From Polyangiaceae bacterium (GTDB lineage: Bacteria > Myxococcota_A > Polyangia > Polyangiales > Polyangiaceae): a stretch of 64,000 nucleotides of DNA. The stretch covers positions 41,382-105,381 of the forward strand of contig JAICUB010000024.1 of assembly GCA_025936045.1 (NCBI GenBank), read 5' to 3'. A program made the position numbers and the translations under genes. The notes under the pieces were generated by a model. It was not told where the DNA came from and ran no database searches. It saw only the letters and a list, made by a program, of their open reading frames with translations. Positions 26,494 through 35,289 of this stretch are shown piece by piece. The stretch's first letter is position 1, and each line of letters starts with the position of its first letter.

Positions 26494-27852
26494 ATGAGCG
26501 AGAAAGAGGACGAGGTCGACGATGCCTGGGGAGACGAGCCTGCTGCCCCCCTCGCGAGCACCACGCCACCCGCGCGCCCGAGCACGACGCCACGAGACCG
26601 GTCGAGCAATGTGCCACTCGCGCGCCCGAGCACGACACCACGAGAGCCCGCCAGCAATGCGCCGTCGCCGTCGGCGCAAACGGGCGCCGCCAAACCACCG
26701 AGCACACCCCCGAGCAAGGCGGTGAGCACGCCACCGCGGCCCGCATCGAGCTCGAGCCCGCCTCGGCCGCCCTCGTCCAATCCACCACGACCCTCGAGCC
26801 CGCTGCGCTCGGCGCCGAGCTCTTTGGCACCGCGACCCGTGGCTTCGTCGCCGCCGCGTCCGCTCACGTCGAGTCCGCCCGGCGCTTCGAGCATGGCGCC
26901 GCGCTCGCAGTCGAACAAAACGACGCTCATCGGCATCCCCGCGCCTTCCGTCGCGCCCGCGGCCGGCGGTGACGCTCCGAAGGTGCACCCCGTATCCATG
27001 CCGCCCGTCGCGGCACCGGCTCCCACTACTTCCACGGCCGCATCCGCGGTCGTCACGCCCGCGCCGAGTTCGACGGCAGCGGTGTCGACGTCGACAGCGC
27101 CCGTGGCGACCTCCTCACCGCCACGTGTGGAGACCCAATCGTCCAACGCGAAACCGGAGGCGTCCGAAGCGAAAAGCACGAACGGAAAGGCCGCGCCGGA
27201 GCGCGCTGACGAAACGTCGTCGCCCGACAAAGAAGCCGAGGAAGAGCGAGCGCGCCGGCCGTTCTCGAACACGCGCGCCGATTCGCCGCAGGCCAAGGGC
27301 GATCGCTCGCGCTCTCAGGTGCGTGGGTCGGTGCCCCCAGGAGACGGCGGCGGTTCCACGTCGCGCTGGCTCGTGCTCAGTCTGGTTATCGCCGGCGTGA
27401 TCATGGCCGGGCGTCTCTATTTCCAGAATCGGCAAGCGGGCACGACCGCACCGGCGGCCGAGCCGCCCGCCACCACGGCCGCGGGCGAAGCGACTCCCGC
27501 GCAGACCGCGGCGCCCGCGCAGACGGCCACCGGAGCGACACCCGAAGCGAGCGCGGCATCGAGCCCCGTCGCGAGCGCCGAGGCGGCACCAGCGGCCGCT
27601 GCCCCTGCGAGCGCGGAGCCGAGCGCGAGTGCGGCGCCGGACGGCTCACGCGTCGTGATCGTGAAGATCAGTCCGCCGGGCGCGCGCCTCTTCTACAAGG
27701 GCAAACCCGTGGGTTCCTCGCCGGTCACCGTCGAGCTTGCTCCCGGCGAAAAGAAGCGCTCGTTCGAGGTCGGCATGCCGGGCTGGGTCACGCGCCGATT
27801 GGTCGTCGACGGCTCCAAGCCCGAGGTGTTCATCGGGCTCAAGCCGGAGTAG
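26494..27852 (+). CDS. Pro/Ser-rich membrane protein with C-terminal PEGA domain
   Basis: This 452-residue protein is mostly disordered: an acidic start (MSEKEDEVDDAW), then about 270 residues of Pro/Ser/Thr/Ala repeats (STTPPARPSTTPRDRSS). One transmembrane helix (WLVLSLVIAGVIMAGRLYF) is followed by a second Ala/Thr/Pro linker, and a C-terminal domain of about 65 residues (VVIVKISPPGARLFYKGKPVGSSPVTVELAPGEKKRSFEVGMPGWVTRRLVV) matches PEGA, a beta-sandwich found in myxobacterial surface and kinase proteins. The cytoplasmic stalk and PEGA head suggest an envelope scaffold. The partner is unknown. Confidence 0.7.
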   Translation: MSEKEDEVDDAWGDEPAAPLASTTPPARPSTTPRDRSSNVPLARPSTTPREPASNAPSPSAQTGAAKPPSTPPSKAVSTPPRPASSSSPPRPPSSNPPRPSSPLRSAPSSLAPRPVASSPPRPLTSSPPGASSMAPRSQSNKTTLIGIPAPSVAPAAGGDAPKVHPVSMPPVAAPAPTTSTAASAVVTPAPSSTAAVSTSTAPVATSSPPRVETQSSNAKPEASEAKSTNGKAAPERADETSSPDKEAEEERARRPFSNTRADSPQAKGDRSRSQVRGSVPPGDGGGSTSRWLVLSLVIAGVIMAGRLYFQNRQAGTTAPAAEPPATTAAGEATPAQTAAPAQTATGATPEASAASSPVASAEAAPAAAAPASAEPSASAAPDGSRVVIVKISPPGARLFYKGKPVGSSPVTVELAPGEKKRSFEVGMPGWVTRRLVVDGSKPEVFIGLKPE

Positions 27853-27975
27853 CGAGCGGGCGTCTCGTCGAGCCTGGGGCGCTGGCGGCCGAGTGGTGAA
27901 CAGCCGTCCGGCAGGGCGCAGGCGGCCATTTCTACGCGGGTTTCGCGCGGCATGGCGCCTGCACTCTCGCCGCCC

Positions 27976-29004
27976 ATGAGCGAAGAAAAGCGAACCAAGT
28001 CCGAAAACCTGCGCGACGCCGTGGCGTCGATTCACAAGGCCTATGGCCAAGGGGCGATCATGCGCTGTGGGGACGGCGCGAACGAATCGGTCCAAGTCGT
28101 ATCGACGGGCTCACTCGCGCTCGACGAAGCGCTCGGTGTCGGCGGCTACCCGCGCGGCCGCATCGTCGAAGTGTACGGTCCGGAATCGAGCGGCAAGACG
28201 ACGCTCACACTGCATGCGATCGCGGAAACTCAGGGCGCCGGGGGCGTCGCGGCGTTCATCGACGCCGAGCACGCCTTCGATCTGCGTTACGCGCGCGCCG
28301 TCGGCGTCGACCCGACACGGCTGCTCGTCTCGCAGCCGGACTGCGGTGAACAAGCGCTGGAGATCACGGAGATGCTCGCGCGTTCGGGCGCCGTCGACCT
28401 CGTCGTGATCGACTCCGTGGCGGCCCTGGTCCCGAAAGCCGAAATCGAAGGGGACATGGGCGACGCGCACATGGGCCTTCAGGCGCGCCTCATGAGCCAG
28501 GCCCTGCGCAAGCTCACGGCCGTCGCACACCGCACCAACACGTGTCTGATCTTCATCAACCAGTTGCGACAGAAAATCGGCGTGGTCTTCGGCAATCCCG
28601 AGACGACGCCGGGCGGTCAAGCGCTCAAGTTCTATTCCAGCGTGCGCCTCGACGTGCGGCGCATCGGCAAGGTCACGCTCGGGGAAAGCGTGGTCGGCAA
28701 CCGCACGCGCGTGAAAGTGGTGAAGAACAAGTGCGCGCCGCCATTTACCGAAGCCGAGTTCGACATCCGCTGGGGTGTCGGCATCGACGGAGGCGCCGAT
28801 CTCGTGGAGACGGCGATCGGCGCGGGTGTGCTCGAAAAGAGCGGCTCGCACGTCATGTTCGCGGGCAAGAGCGTGGGAGCAGGACGCGACAAGGCGCGCG
28901 ACGCACTGCTCACGGACGCGAAGCTGCTCGAAGCCGTGCGCCAAGCGACGCTCGAAGCCTTGCCGTCGCAGGCGCACCGCGCCGGCGCGCAGAAGGCGGC
29001 CTGA
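27976..29004 (+). CDS. recA: RecA-family recombinase, divergent from the canonical form
   Basis: The 342 residues contain the RecA core: [45 protein letters not shown] (Walker A), [63 protein letters not shown] (loop 1) and [28 protein letters not shown] (loop 2). Departures from typical RecA include LRQKIG for the usual MKIG, TTPGGQ in loop 2, and [11 protein letters not shown] where most RecAs have EKSGAWFSY. It could be the main RecA or a second copy, as Myxococcus carries two. ATG 27952 would add eight residues. Confidence 0.88.
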   Translation: MSEEKRTKSENLRDAVASIHKAYGQGAIMRCGDGANESVQVVSTGSLALDEALGVGGYPRGRIVEVYGPESSGKTTLTLHAIAETQGAGGVAAFIDAEHAFDLRYARAVGVDPTRLLVSQPDCGEQALEITEMLARSGAVDLVVIDSVAALVPKAEIEGDMGDAHMGLQARLMSQALRKLTAVAHRTNTCLIFINQLRQKIGVVFGNPETTPGGQALKFYSSVRLDVRRIGKVTLGESVVGNRTRVKVVKNKCAPPFTEAEFDIRWGVGIDGGADLVETAIGAGVLEKSGSHVMFAGKSVGAGRDKARDALLTDAKLLEAVRQATLEALPSQAHRAGAQKAA

Positions 29005-29390
29005 GGCCGCTCGGCAAGTGCGGCCGCCAGCACGCGGATCGCGAAGAGGCGGCGGCGCGGACCTGAAGCAACCCGGCAGGCGGCCGCCGAGCTTGCTCAC
29101 CGTCAGGAGTGAGCGTGCGTGTCAGGGACGCCTTCGCGAGAACGCGCGCGCGGCGAAATAGCGAGCCCGAGACTCGATGTCTCGACTCGAATTCGTCCGC
29201 GTTGCGCGTAGGTCTGACCCGTCGAGACAAAGCGCCTCGAAAACGTGGGTGAGCCGGGTCACCTGCAACTCATGGAAAATATTGCAATTCGTGGGGCGAG
29301 CGCGTGGCGGCACGGCTCTTGAAGTGGTTCGGGCCAAGGCTTACCGCTCGGCGGTGCGCCCTTGAACACAAGACAAGGAGTCGATAAGTC
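29005..29390. other. Intergenic region after recA
   Basis: These 386 bases hold no convincing gene; the short ORFs here have implausible Arg-rich composition. A small inverted repeat CGAGAC-TCGAT-GTCTCG lies at 29168-29184. An AT-rich patch (GGAAAATATTGCAATTCG) at about 29274-29291 may mark the promoter of the following lipoprotein, whose ribosome site (ACAAGGAG) is at 29373-29380. Confidence 0.4.
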
Positions 29391-29888
29391 ATGAGAGCAT
29401 TCATCGCCAAGCTGGCGTTCGTGGGCGCCACCGTCTTCGTTTTCGGCGCGACGGGCTGTTCGGCGGACGTGCACGACAACACCCTCGACGTGCACGACAA
29501 CAACGCCAACATCGACGACGCCAAGGTGGACATCAGCACCACGACCGACACCAGCAACGTCCAGGCAGGCTCGAGCGTGCACGTCGACGTGAAGGCAGAA
29601 GACGTGTTTTTGTGTGACCCGAGCACGACCCCCCCGCCCGATCGCACGAAGGTGGCCGGACATCTCGAGTTCTTCCTCGACGATACCTCGAGCACCTCGC
29701 TGCTCGTCACCGCCGAGGAGTCGGTGGACGTGATGATTCCGGCGTCGACGCCCCCCGGCGATCACAAGCTGCTCTGTCGCATCGACAAGCACGACGGCAC
29801 GCCCACCAAGGCGACGTCGGAGTTCGACATCACCGTCAAGGCGTCCGTGAGCGTCTCGGCTTCCGGTTCGACGTCGACATCGAACTAA
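29391..29888 (+). CDS. Small lipoprotein with acidic beta-rich domain
   Basis: The ATG has a clear AAGGAG site ten bases upstream. The signal ends FGATGC (lipobox). The mature domain of about 145 residues starts with the internal repeat ADVHDNTLDVHDNNANIDD, continues with a Cys pair (FLCDPSTT, KLLCRIDKH) and ends in a Ser/Thr tail. It probably has an Ig-like or beta-sandwich fold (VHVDVKAEDVFL, EFDITVKASVSVSASG). No function is recognised. Confidence 0.7.
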   Translation: MRAFIAKLAFVGATVFVFGATGCSADVHDNTLDVHDNNANIDDAKVDISTTTDTSNVQAGSSVHVDVKAEDVFLCDPSTTPPPDRTKVAGHLEFFLDDTSSTSLLVTAEESVDVMIPASTPPGDHKLLCRIDKHDGTPTKATSEFDITVKASVSVSASGSTSTSN

Positions 29889-29969
29889 GGTCGAGGAGCG
29901 CGAAACGTCGCGGTTCTCAAGCGGAAATGGGCGGCGCGCTCGCGCGTCGCCCGCCGCGCTTCGAGTCGC

Positions 29970-30194
29970 TCACGCCGTGCGCCGAACGACGGCTTCGAAG
30001 TAGCCGTCGCGACTGGCGGAGCGCACGAGGGCGTGGCCGGTCTTTTTGCACCAAGCTTCGATATCGGGAAGAAAGGCTCGATCGTCCGCCTTGATGACGA
30101 GCTCTTGGCCGACGGCGATTTGGCGTACGGCCTTCGCGGTGAGCACGATGGGTAGCGGACAGGATTTACCGCGGGCATCGACGTCGTTGTTCAT
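29970..30194 (-). CDS. TusA-family sulfur carrier
   Basis: This 74-residue protein has the TusA/SirA fold signature: DARGKSCPLPIVLTAKAVRQIAVGQELVIKADDRAFLPDIEAWCKKTGHALV. CPxP carries the persulfide-forming Cys. It relays sulfane sulfur between enzymes. It lies 13 bases after the DsrE-like gene on the same strand, forming a sulfur-transfer operon of three genes. Confidence 0.92.
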   Translation of the reverse strand: MNNDVDARGKSCPLPIVLTAKAVRQIAVGQELVIKADDRAFLPDIEAWCKKTGHALVRSASRDGYFEAVVRRTA

Positions 30195-30207
30195 GGCTTA
30201 TCGAGGG

Positions 30208-30828
30208 TCAAACGAAGAGAGTGATCTTGCCTGGGGCGGCCGTCTCTAGAAATTTCGCTACGCCGCAGTAGGAGAGGCCCGGGTAGTCGAGCATCTCTGC
30301 TTCCTTCATGCCGAGCAGCTCCATGCTCATGGAACAGACGTGGATGACCACGCCGAGCTCGGCGGCGAGCTCCACCATCTCCTCGACCGACGCGACGCCC
30401 TTCTGCTTCATGATGTAGCGGATCATGAGCGGCCCTCCGCCGCCCATGTTCATCTGCGAGAGCGGCAGCCGGCGCGAGCCTTTAGGCAGCATCCAGCCGA
30501 ACATGCGCTCGAGCCAGGATTTCTGAAGGTTCGGCGCGTCACGCCTGAGCGCGGCGGTGCCCCAGAACGTGAAGAACATGGACACCTGCATGCCCATCGC
30601 GGCCGCACCGGTCGCGAGGACGAACGCCGCGATCAGCCGGTCGAGGCTGCCGCTGAAGACGATCAAGCTGAGCTTGTCTTCTTGGCCGGCGCCCGTAGAA
30701 AGGGCGAGTCCTTGCGCCGCCGGCAGCGCGCCGACCTGTTCGAGCTTCGCGCGCAGGAGCGCGAGCTCGGCTTCGATGCTGCGGAGCCGAGCATCACCGT
30801 CGCCCTCGGGCGCGATGTTACCGTCCAT
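30208..30828 (-). CDS. DsrE/DsrF/DrsH-like sulfur-relay protein
   Basis: ATG 30828 gives 206 residues. The N-terminal 50 residues are helical (EAELALLRAKLEQVGALPA). The rest matches DsrE-like domains with membrane-embedded character: LSLIVFSGSLDRLIAAFVLATGAAAMGMQVSMFFTFWGTAALRR, MFGWMLPKGSRRLPLSQMNMGG, VVIHVCSMSMELLGMKEAEML and LSYCGVAKFLETA. Two candidate active Cys are in HVCSMS and SYCGV. These proteins pass persulfide to or from TusA and often sit with peroxiredoxin-like sulfur genes. Confidence 0.85.
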   Translation of the reverse strand: MDGNIAPEGDGDARLRSIEAELALLRAKLEQVGALPAAQGLALSTGAGQEDKLSLIVFSGSLDRLIAAFVLATGAAAMGMQVSMFFTFWGTAALRRDAPNLQKSWLERMFGWMLPKGSRRLPLSQMNMGGGGPLMIRYIMKQKGVASVEEMVELAAELGVVIHVCSMSMELLGMKEAEMLDYPGLSYCGVAKFLETAAPGKITLFV

Positions 30829-31012
30829 CGAACTCCTCGAGGACCTCGGCAAGCTCCAGCATGAGGTTCGGCAGCTCCTGCTCCTCGACGAAGAGACGCA
30901 GTCCAATCATGCAATCCTCGGTAATGGCGTGAAGGTCCGTGCCCGGCCGGGAGCGCAACGCGCGTTCGAGCACGGAATCCACGAGGATGTTGCTGATGTA
31001 GCGCTGCATCAC
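30818..31012 (-). CDS. Small conserved-looking protein in the sulfur operon
   Basis: The ATG at 31012 has GAGG six bases upstream and gives 64 residues: MQRYISNILVDSVLERALRS..., then DCMIGLRLFVEEQELPNLMLELAEVLEEF. It is predominantly helical and acidic, with one Cys. Its end overlaps the DsrE-like start by 11 bases, supporting real translation and coupling. The longer track ORF adds an Arg/Pro-rich stretch without ribosome site. The function is unknown; a sulfur-relay partner is possible by position. Confidence 0.6.
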   Translation of the reverse strand: MMQRYISNILVDSVLERALRSRPGTDLHAITEDCMIGLRLFVEEQELPNLMLELAEVLEEFDGR

Positions 31013-31209
31013 ACCTCGGAGTCGACTGATGCCGGTCGGGTGCGTGCCACTCGTGCGCGTTCCGGGTTGGCGCGCCGACGCCGGATCCGCCCCTGCTGTA
31101 CGTGCAGGTCGGGCTGGTTCTCGGGCCATGCCACAGACTGAACGGCACCCTTCGGCACGAGCCTAAGGGACCTCCGACTCGTGCCCGAGAATCCCTGCGG
31201 CGCCCGCGC

Positions 31210-32343
31210 TCAATTCGACGGAGGCGTCCCGTCGGGCATCGCGTCCGGGGCTGATGGGTCGCCGGCGACACTCTGGGAGTCCGGCATTGCCGCGTTGGCA
31301 TCGAGTGGCGGAAGCTCGGCAGTTGCAAACGCGGCGCAAGCGGATTCGTCTCCACGCGTTGCGACCACCTGACAACGGTCGCCGCCGATACCGTCGACGG
31401 GACAGTCGCGCACGACACGGAAGCCGGACGCGAGCGCCGCGTCCCAACATTCGCTGACGACGAAGCCGTGGCCGTCCGCTATGTCACCACCGGTGACGAA
31501 CATGTCCGCACGCCCGCCGACAGAGCGCTCGTGACGGACCCGCGCGAGCACGAGCTCCTTCGCCTCCGTCGCCGTCTCGGGCAAGTTCCCGTAAAACGCG
31601 AGGCGGACGCGATTGATGCCCTGCGCGAGGTGAACACGCTCCGCGAGCGCGTCAATCGGCTCTTCGAGCGCAGAGTCGGGCGTGAAGTTCTCGAGCCGGT
31701 AACCGATGACGCTGCCGCCGGCGACGTGCGCGAAGCCGGCGAGAAGCTTGCCGCGCGCGCTCGAGGTGGGATCGAGGGCGCCGAGCGCGTCGAGATCGAG
31801 CCCGATCGAGCCGTGACCGCGCCGCGGGGCGTAACCGATCGTGATCCCGCCCGCGGCGACCGTCGTAAAAGCGTCGGTCGCACCGGCCGGGCGGGCCTCG
31901 AGCAGCCAGCCGTAATGACGCGCGGTCCCGTGGCGCAAGACGAACTCGAACTCGGTCGCGCCGCGCGTCACGGGACCCCAGGTGCGCACGTCGCCGTCGA
32001 CCGAAGCGGGCGGATTGTTACGCACGAGCGCCACTATTGGCTGCATGAAACGGCGGAGCGCCTCGTTCAGGGCCTTGATCGCGCCACGGCTCCGCTCGAG
32101 CTCGGACGCGACGTCCATCGCCGCGCTCGCGGCATCCATCGCATCGTCGACTTCGTCCGCAGGGTCGACGGAGTCGTCGCCGGTCGCCGTCCCTTCGCTG
32201 CCGGGATCATCGGTCACTCCCAGTTGGAAGGCGGCTTGTTCGGGCACGGCGTCGAGCGCATCGTCCTTGCTATTCGAAGAGCAGGCGACGAGCGCCGAAG
32301 CGGCGAAAAGAGCCATCGACGACGTTTTTAGGGCGAGTTTCAT
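31210..32343 (-). CDS. Lipoprotein of unknown function
   Basis: This 377-residue protein starts MKLALKTSSMALFAASALVACSS, a lipoprotein signal. After an acidic spacer (DDSVDPADEVDDAMDAASAAMD) comes a mixed domain: FEFVLRHGTARHYGWLLEARPAGATDAFTTVAAGGITIGYAPRRGHGSIGLDLDALGAL and a C-terminal part with WDAALASGFRVVRDCPVDGIGGDRCQVV (Cys-rich). No family is recognised. It is the distal gene of a set that includes another lipoprotein and a TIGR02147 regulator, which may govern it. Confidence 0.65.
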   Translation of the reverse strand: MKLALKTSSMALFAASALVACSSNSKDDALDAVPEQAAFQLGVTDDPGSEGTATGDDSVDPADEVDDAMDAASAAMDVASELERSRGAIKALNEALRRFMQPIVALVRNNPPASVDGDVRTWGPVTRGATEFEFVLRHGTARHYGWLLEARPAGATDAFTTVAAGGITIGYAPRRGHGSIGLDLDALGALDPTSSARGKLLAGFAHVAGGSVIGYRLENFTPDSALEEPIDALAERVHLAQGINRVRLAFYGNLPETATEAKELVLARVRHERSVGGRADMFVTGGDIADGHGFVVSECWDAALASGFRVVRDCPVDGIGGDRCQVVATRGDESACAAFATAELPPLDANAAMPDSQSVAGDPSAPDAMPDGTPPSN

Positions 32344-32470
32344 GTGGGGTTCCTTGGGTTGGGCGACGAGAGAGAATCGAAATCAGGGCGAGGCTCCGCC
32401 GCTCCGAGCGCGGAAACGGAGGGCGAACGAAAGAGCTTTTGCGGTTCGGTGCGCGGGTGCGCGGGGAGTT

Positions 32471-33319
32471 TCAGTCGGCGTCGTCGGAACCGTCGCCGAC
32501 GATCACGTTGCGATCTTCTAGGTCGAGCTCGTGGTTCTCGTTGAGGTCACGAAAGAGCGTGCTCTTACCGGCGAGACGCCGGCGAATTGCGGCGAGGAGC
32601 AGCGGGTGCCTGTCCGCGTCGATGACGACGGCGAGGCGCCCGTCGTCCCACGGCGTCGTGCTCGCAGCGTCGAGGTCCGCGCGCGAGAGCCAGCGACGCG
32701 GGCGAAACGCCCAGAGCACCGCGGGCGTGTCGCTCGCGCTCCAGATGACGCGGGCATGGCGCCGCACGCGCAGGGTCGCTTCGTCGTCGGCATAGACGAG
32801 GAAGAACGTGCCATCTGCGCGGACGCCGTCGAAGAAAAGCGAGCGGCCCGCCAGATCCGCCGGCCCATCGACGACCGCGAGCGGTGCGTCGAAGCCGCAA
32901 AAGCCGCCTTTTGGCTCTGCCACGGGTGGGATTTCGGGGCTCGTCGTGTGGTTGACGAGATCGACGACGAAGGGACCGCGTACGACCGTCTCGTCGAGCC
33001 CGCTGTCACACGGCAGCCAGCTCAAGGAGCCGAGCGCGAGTTTGGCGTGCTTCACGCTCATGCGCGGGAGGTCGTCGTCGAGCGCGACCTCGCCGTCGTT
33101 CGCGCCCGCCGCGCCCGCCGCGCCCGCCGCGCCACTCGCGCCTTCGCAAGTGCCCGGGGCGCCACCGTTGTCCGGGGTGAGCTCGAGCTCGTCGTCCGTG
33201 ACGATGGAGAGCGAAATCACGCCGGGGTTACCGACGCCGGTCGAGCTCGCGCCCCCGGGCGCGCTACAGGCCGCCGCCGAACCCGCAGCCATCAAAAGCA
33301 AGAAGCTCAGTTTCTTCAC
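32471..33319 (-). CDS. Lipoprotein, coupled to a TIGR02147 regulator
   Basis: The GTG start (33319) overlaps the regulator stop (GTGA), giving 282 residues starting VKKLSFLLLMAAGSAAACSAP, a lipobox. A Gly/Ala run (GASGAAGAAGAAGAND) encoded by a 9-base repeat follows SLSIVTDDELEL. The domain contains KHAKLALGSLSWLPC, FVVDLVNHTTSPEIPP, FFDGVRADGTFFLVYADD and an acidic EF-like end (DLNENHELDLEDRNVIVGDGSDD). The phrase SSTGVGNPG after the lipobox recurs in lipoproteins I associate with TIGR02147 genes. The function is unknown. Confidence 0.7.
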   Translation of the reverse strand: MKKLSFLLLMAAGSAAACSAPGGASSTGVGNPGVISLSIVTDDELELTPDNGGAPGTCEGASGAAGAAGAAGANDGEVALDDDLPRMSVKHAKLALGSLSWLPCDSGLDETVVRGPFVVDLVNHTTSPEIPPVAEPKGGFCGFDAPLAVVDGPADLAGRSLFFDGVRADGTFFLVYADDEATLRVRRHARVIWSASDTPAVLWAFRPRRWLSRADLDAASTTPWDDGRLAVVIDADRHPLLLAAIRRRLAGKSTLFRDLNENHELDLEDRNVIVGDGSDDAD

Positions 33320-34188
33320 GAGCCGTCTTCCTCCACGGACGAAAGCGGAAACCACTGCACGTTCAGCTGATAGACCACGCTGCCCTCCGCGTCCGAGTCG
33401 CAAATCTCGGCGAGCGTCTCGCGAAACTGATGAATGCGCTGTTTTACGAGCGCGGCCGTCCTCGGACTCACGCACACGGTGAGCGCCGCGAGATCGCGCA
33501 CCTCACGGGAAAAGAGCTCGATCGAGCCGCCCGCGCGCTCGAGCATTTGCCGGTGAAAGGCCGCGGCCCCGAGCGCGCTCACCTCGTGCTCGGTGGTGAG
33601 CGTGGGCTCGCCGCGCTCGACGCGCCCGGTTTTGGCGTCGCGCACGAGTAGCCCGAGCGAGAGCAGTAACTTGAGCGCCGCGGCGGCTTCGCTCGGAGTG
33701 ATCGCGGGTCGCAGCGCGGCGGCGATCCAGCGCGGCTCCTCGCTGAAATCCGCCCGCGCCGCGAGCTCACGAACGGCGGGGTTGTACCAGTGCGACAGGT
33801 ACGCGAAGAGCTCACCGTCGATACGCCGCGCCTGGCGAAACCGACGTGACGCGGCGATGCGCTCGAACGCGCGATTCTTTTCGCTCATCGTGGGCGCCTG
33901 GTTGAACGCGACGAGGTCGGCGAAAAATTCGCTGTCGACCGCGTCGAGCCCGAGCGCCTCCGCGAAGCGCACGACGGAATCGGCTCCGAGGTTTCGTTGT
34001 CCCTCCATCACGAGCTTCAAGAAATTCGGAGAGCGGAGCCCGGCTAGCTTCGAGAACAGCCGGAAGGAGAAGCTCGGCCGCACGCGCTTGGCGCTCTCGT
34101 AGTAGGCCCGCAGGTACGCGCGGTAATCGAGAAAGTCATAGACGGCGACACCCACGTCCCTCTGTCTGCTCGTTCGCCGCGCCGCCAT
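33316..34188 (-). CDS. TIGR02147-family regulator-like protein
   Basis: ATG 34188 gives 290 residues; a GTG at 34218 is an alternative. The N-terminal half reads VYDFLDYRAYLRAYYESAKRVRPSFSFRLFSKLAGLRSPNFLKLVMEGQRNLGADSVVRFAEALGLDAVDSEFFADLVAFNQA, which is the hallmark of TIGR02147 proteins of Fibrobacter and myxobacteria and includes a helix-turn-helix-like segment. The C-terminal part is helical and ends in a short variable tail. It is coupled to the downstream lipoprotein gene and probably regulates it or its neighbours. Confidence 0.85.
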   Translation of the reverse strand: MAARRTSRQRDVGVAVYDFLDYRAYLRAYYESAKRVRPSFSFRLFSKLAGLRSPNFLKLVMEGQRNLGADSVVRFAEALGLDAVDSEFFADLVAFNQAPTMSEKNRAFERIAASRRFRQARRIDGELFAYLSHWYNPAVRELAARADFSEEPRWIAAALRPAITPSEAAAALKLLLSLGLLVRDAKTGRVERGEPTLTTEHEVSALGAAAFHRQMLERAGGSIELFSREVRDLAALTVCVSPRTAALVKQRIHQFRETLAEICDSDAEGSVVYQLNVQWFPLSSVEEDGS

Positions 34189-34244
34189 CTCCGCCCAGTC
34201 TGCTAGGCGCGGCCTCACCGATCAAGACCGGTTGGAGGTTTTTA

Positions 34245-34261
34245 GTATACGTGCTGTATAC
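34245..34261. promoter_or_regulatory. Paired GTATAC sites in divergent promoter region
   Basis: GTATAC-GTGCT-GTATAC sits in an AT-rich patch, 57 bases before the TIGR02147 start and about 140 before the frameshifted M15-like gene. Each half is itself palindromic and their centres are 11 bases apart, about one helical turn, so a dimeric regulator could bind both on one face. Confidence 0.5.
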
Positions 34262-34399
34262 AACAGCAGCCATTTACAGCCGCACGCTGCGCAATTTGCG
34301 AGCACTCGGGCGCTTATCTGAATACGAAACCGGCCGACGAGCCAAGCTCGATGCGTCAAAAACTTGTTCGAGCGCGCGCAACGGAGAGGCTCATACGGC

Positions 34400-35165
34400 G
34401 TGCCCCGCCTGCGTTTGCTTTCCCTCGGAGTCGCCGCCGCTTGTCTGGTCGGCGGAACGGTGAGCGCTCGACCCGCGCAGTCCACCAAACTTCCGAAGCC
34501 GCGTGACAATCCGTACCTCGAGGTGCCCGGCCGCGCGTTCGCCGAACGCACGCTCGCGTACCGTTATGCAAACCTTTCGGACGACGAAGCGCTGCTCGAG
34601 CTCGAACGGCGAAAGATCGCTTGGGCGCACGCGACGCCGCCCTTTTCCGGTGTCCGCACGCCGATCCGACTGGCGGCGCCGCTCCATGGCGTCGCGATTC
34701 ACGCGAGCATCCCCGAAGCGGGAACGCGAGACGAGCACGCTCGAAATCCTCGACGCCCGGCTGGCGCTCGCGCTCGACGACTTCTGCGCGCTGCTCGCGC
34801 GTCACGCGATCGTCGAGCTCGTGCATTACGACATGTACCGGCCGCCCGGCGACGGTGCGCGCGACGAGCAAGAGCGCATTCGCCACCCCGGAGGTCTCGC
34901 CATCGACGTGGGCACATTTCGCAAGCGGGACGGGACGCGGCTCGACGTGAAGCGCGACTGGCCGAGCAACATCGGCGCCAAAACCTGCGGCGACGGCGCC
35001 CTCGAACACTGGTCGCGAGAAGCTCGCGAGCTCGTGAGCATCGTCTGCGAAGCGGCGGACGAGCGGCTTTTTCACTTCGAGCTCACGCCGGATTGCGACG
35101 CCGCGCACGCCGATCACGTTCACCTCGAGCTCAGGCCGGGCGCGCACTCGTTCATCTTCAACTGA
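34400..35165 (+). pseudogene. M15/extensin-like peptidase, single-base frameshift
   Basis: The first part (frame of GTG 34400) encodes a signal peptide PRLRLLSLGVAAACLVGGTVSA and continues RTLAYRYANLSDDEALLELERR...TPIRLAAPLHGVAIHASIP. The matching continuation lies in the next frame: RETSTLEILDARLALALDDFCALLARHAIVELVHYDMYRP...RHPGGLAIDVGTF...HADHVHLELRPG. The shift falls between about 34705 and 34740, near a CCCC run, and equals one extra base. Zinc-ligand-like HxxGxAxD and HxH motifs (LD/DD-carboxypeptidase or extensin-like fold) are intact. It could be a sequencing error, a decayed gene or a programmed shift. Confidence 0.65.
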
Positions 35166-35289
35166 AAAGCAGCGAGGCCATTTGGCTCGGTGGAACGGCA
35201 GTGAAACCGGCGACGCGACCGGAGCCCCCGGAGCGGTTGACACGGACGCGCTCTCCGAGAGAGCCTAAACCGCGTATTTTCGCGAACTC

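Noticed and set aside
29311-29340. Possible sigma-54 promoter (GGCACG-N4-TTGA)
   Set aside because: The -12 element lacks GC and spacing is not right for the downstream start.
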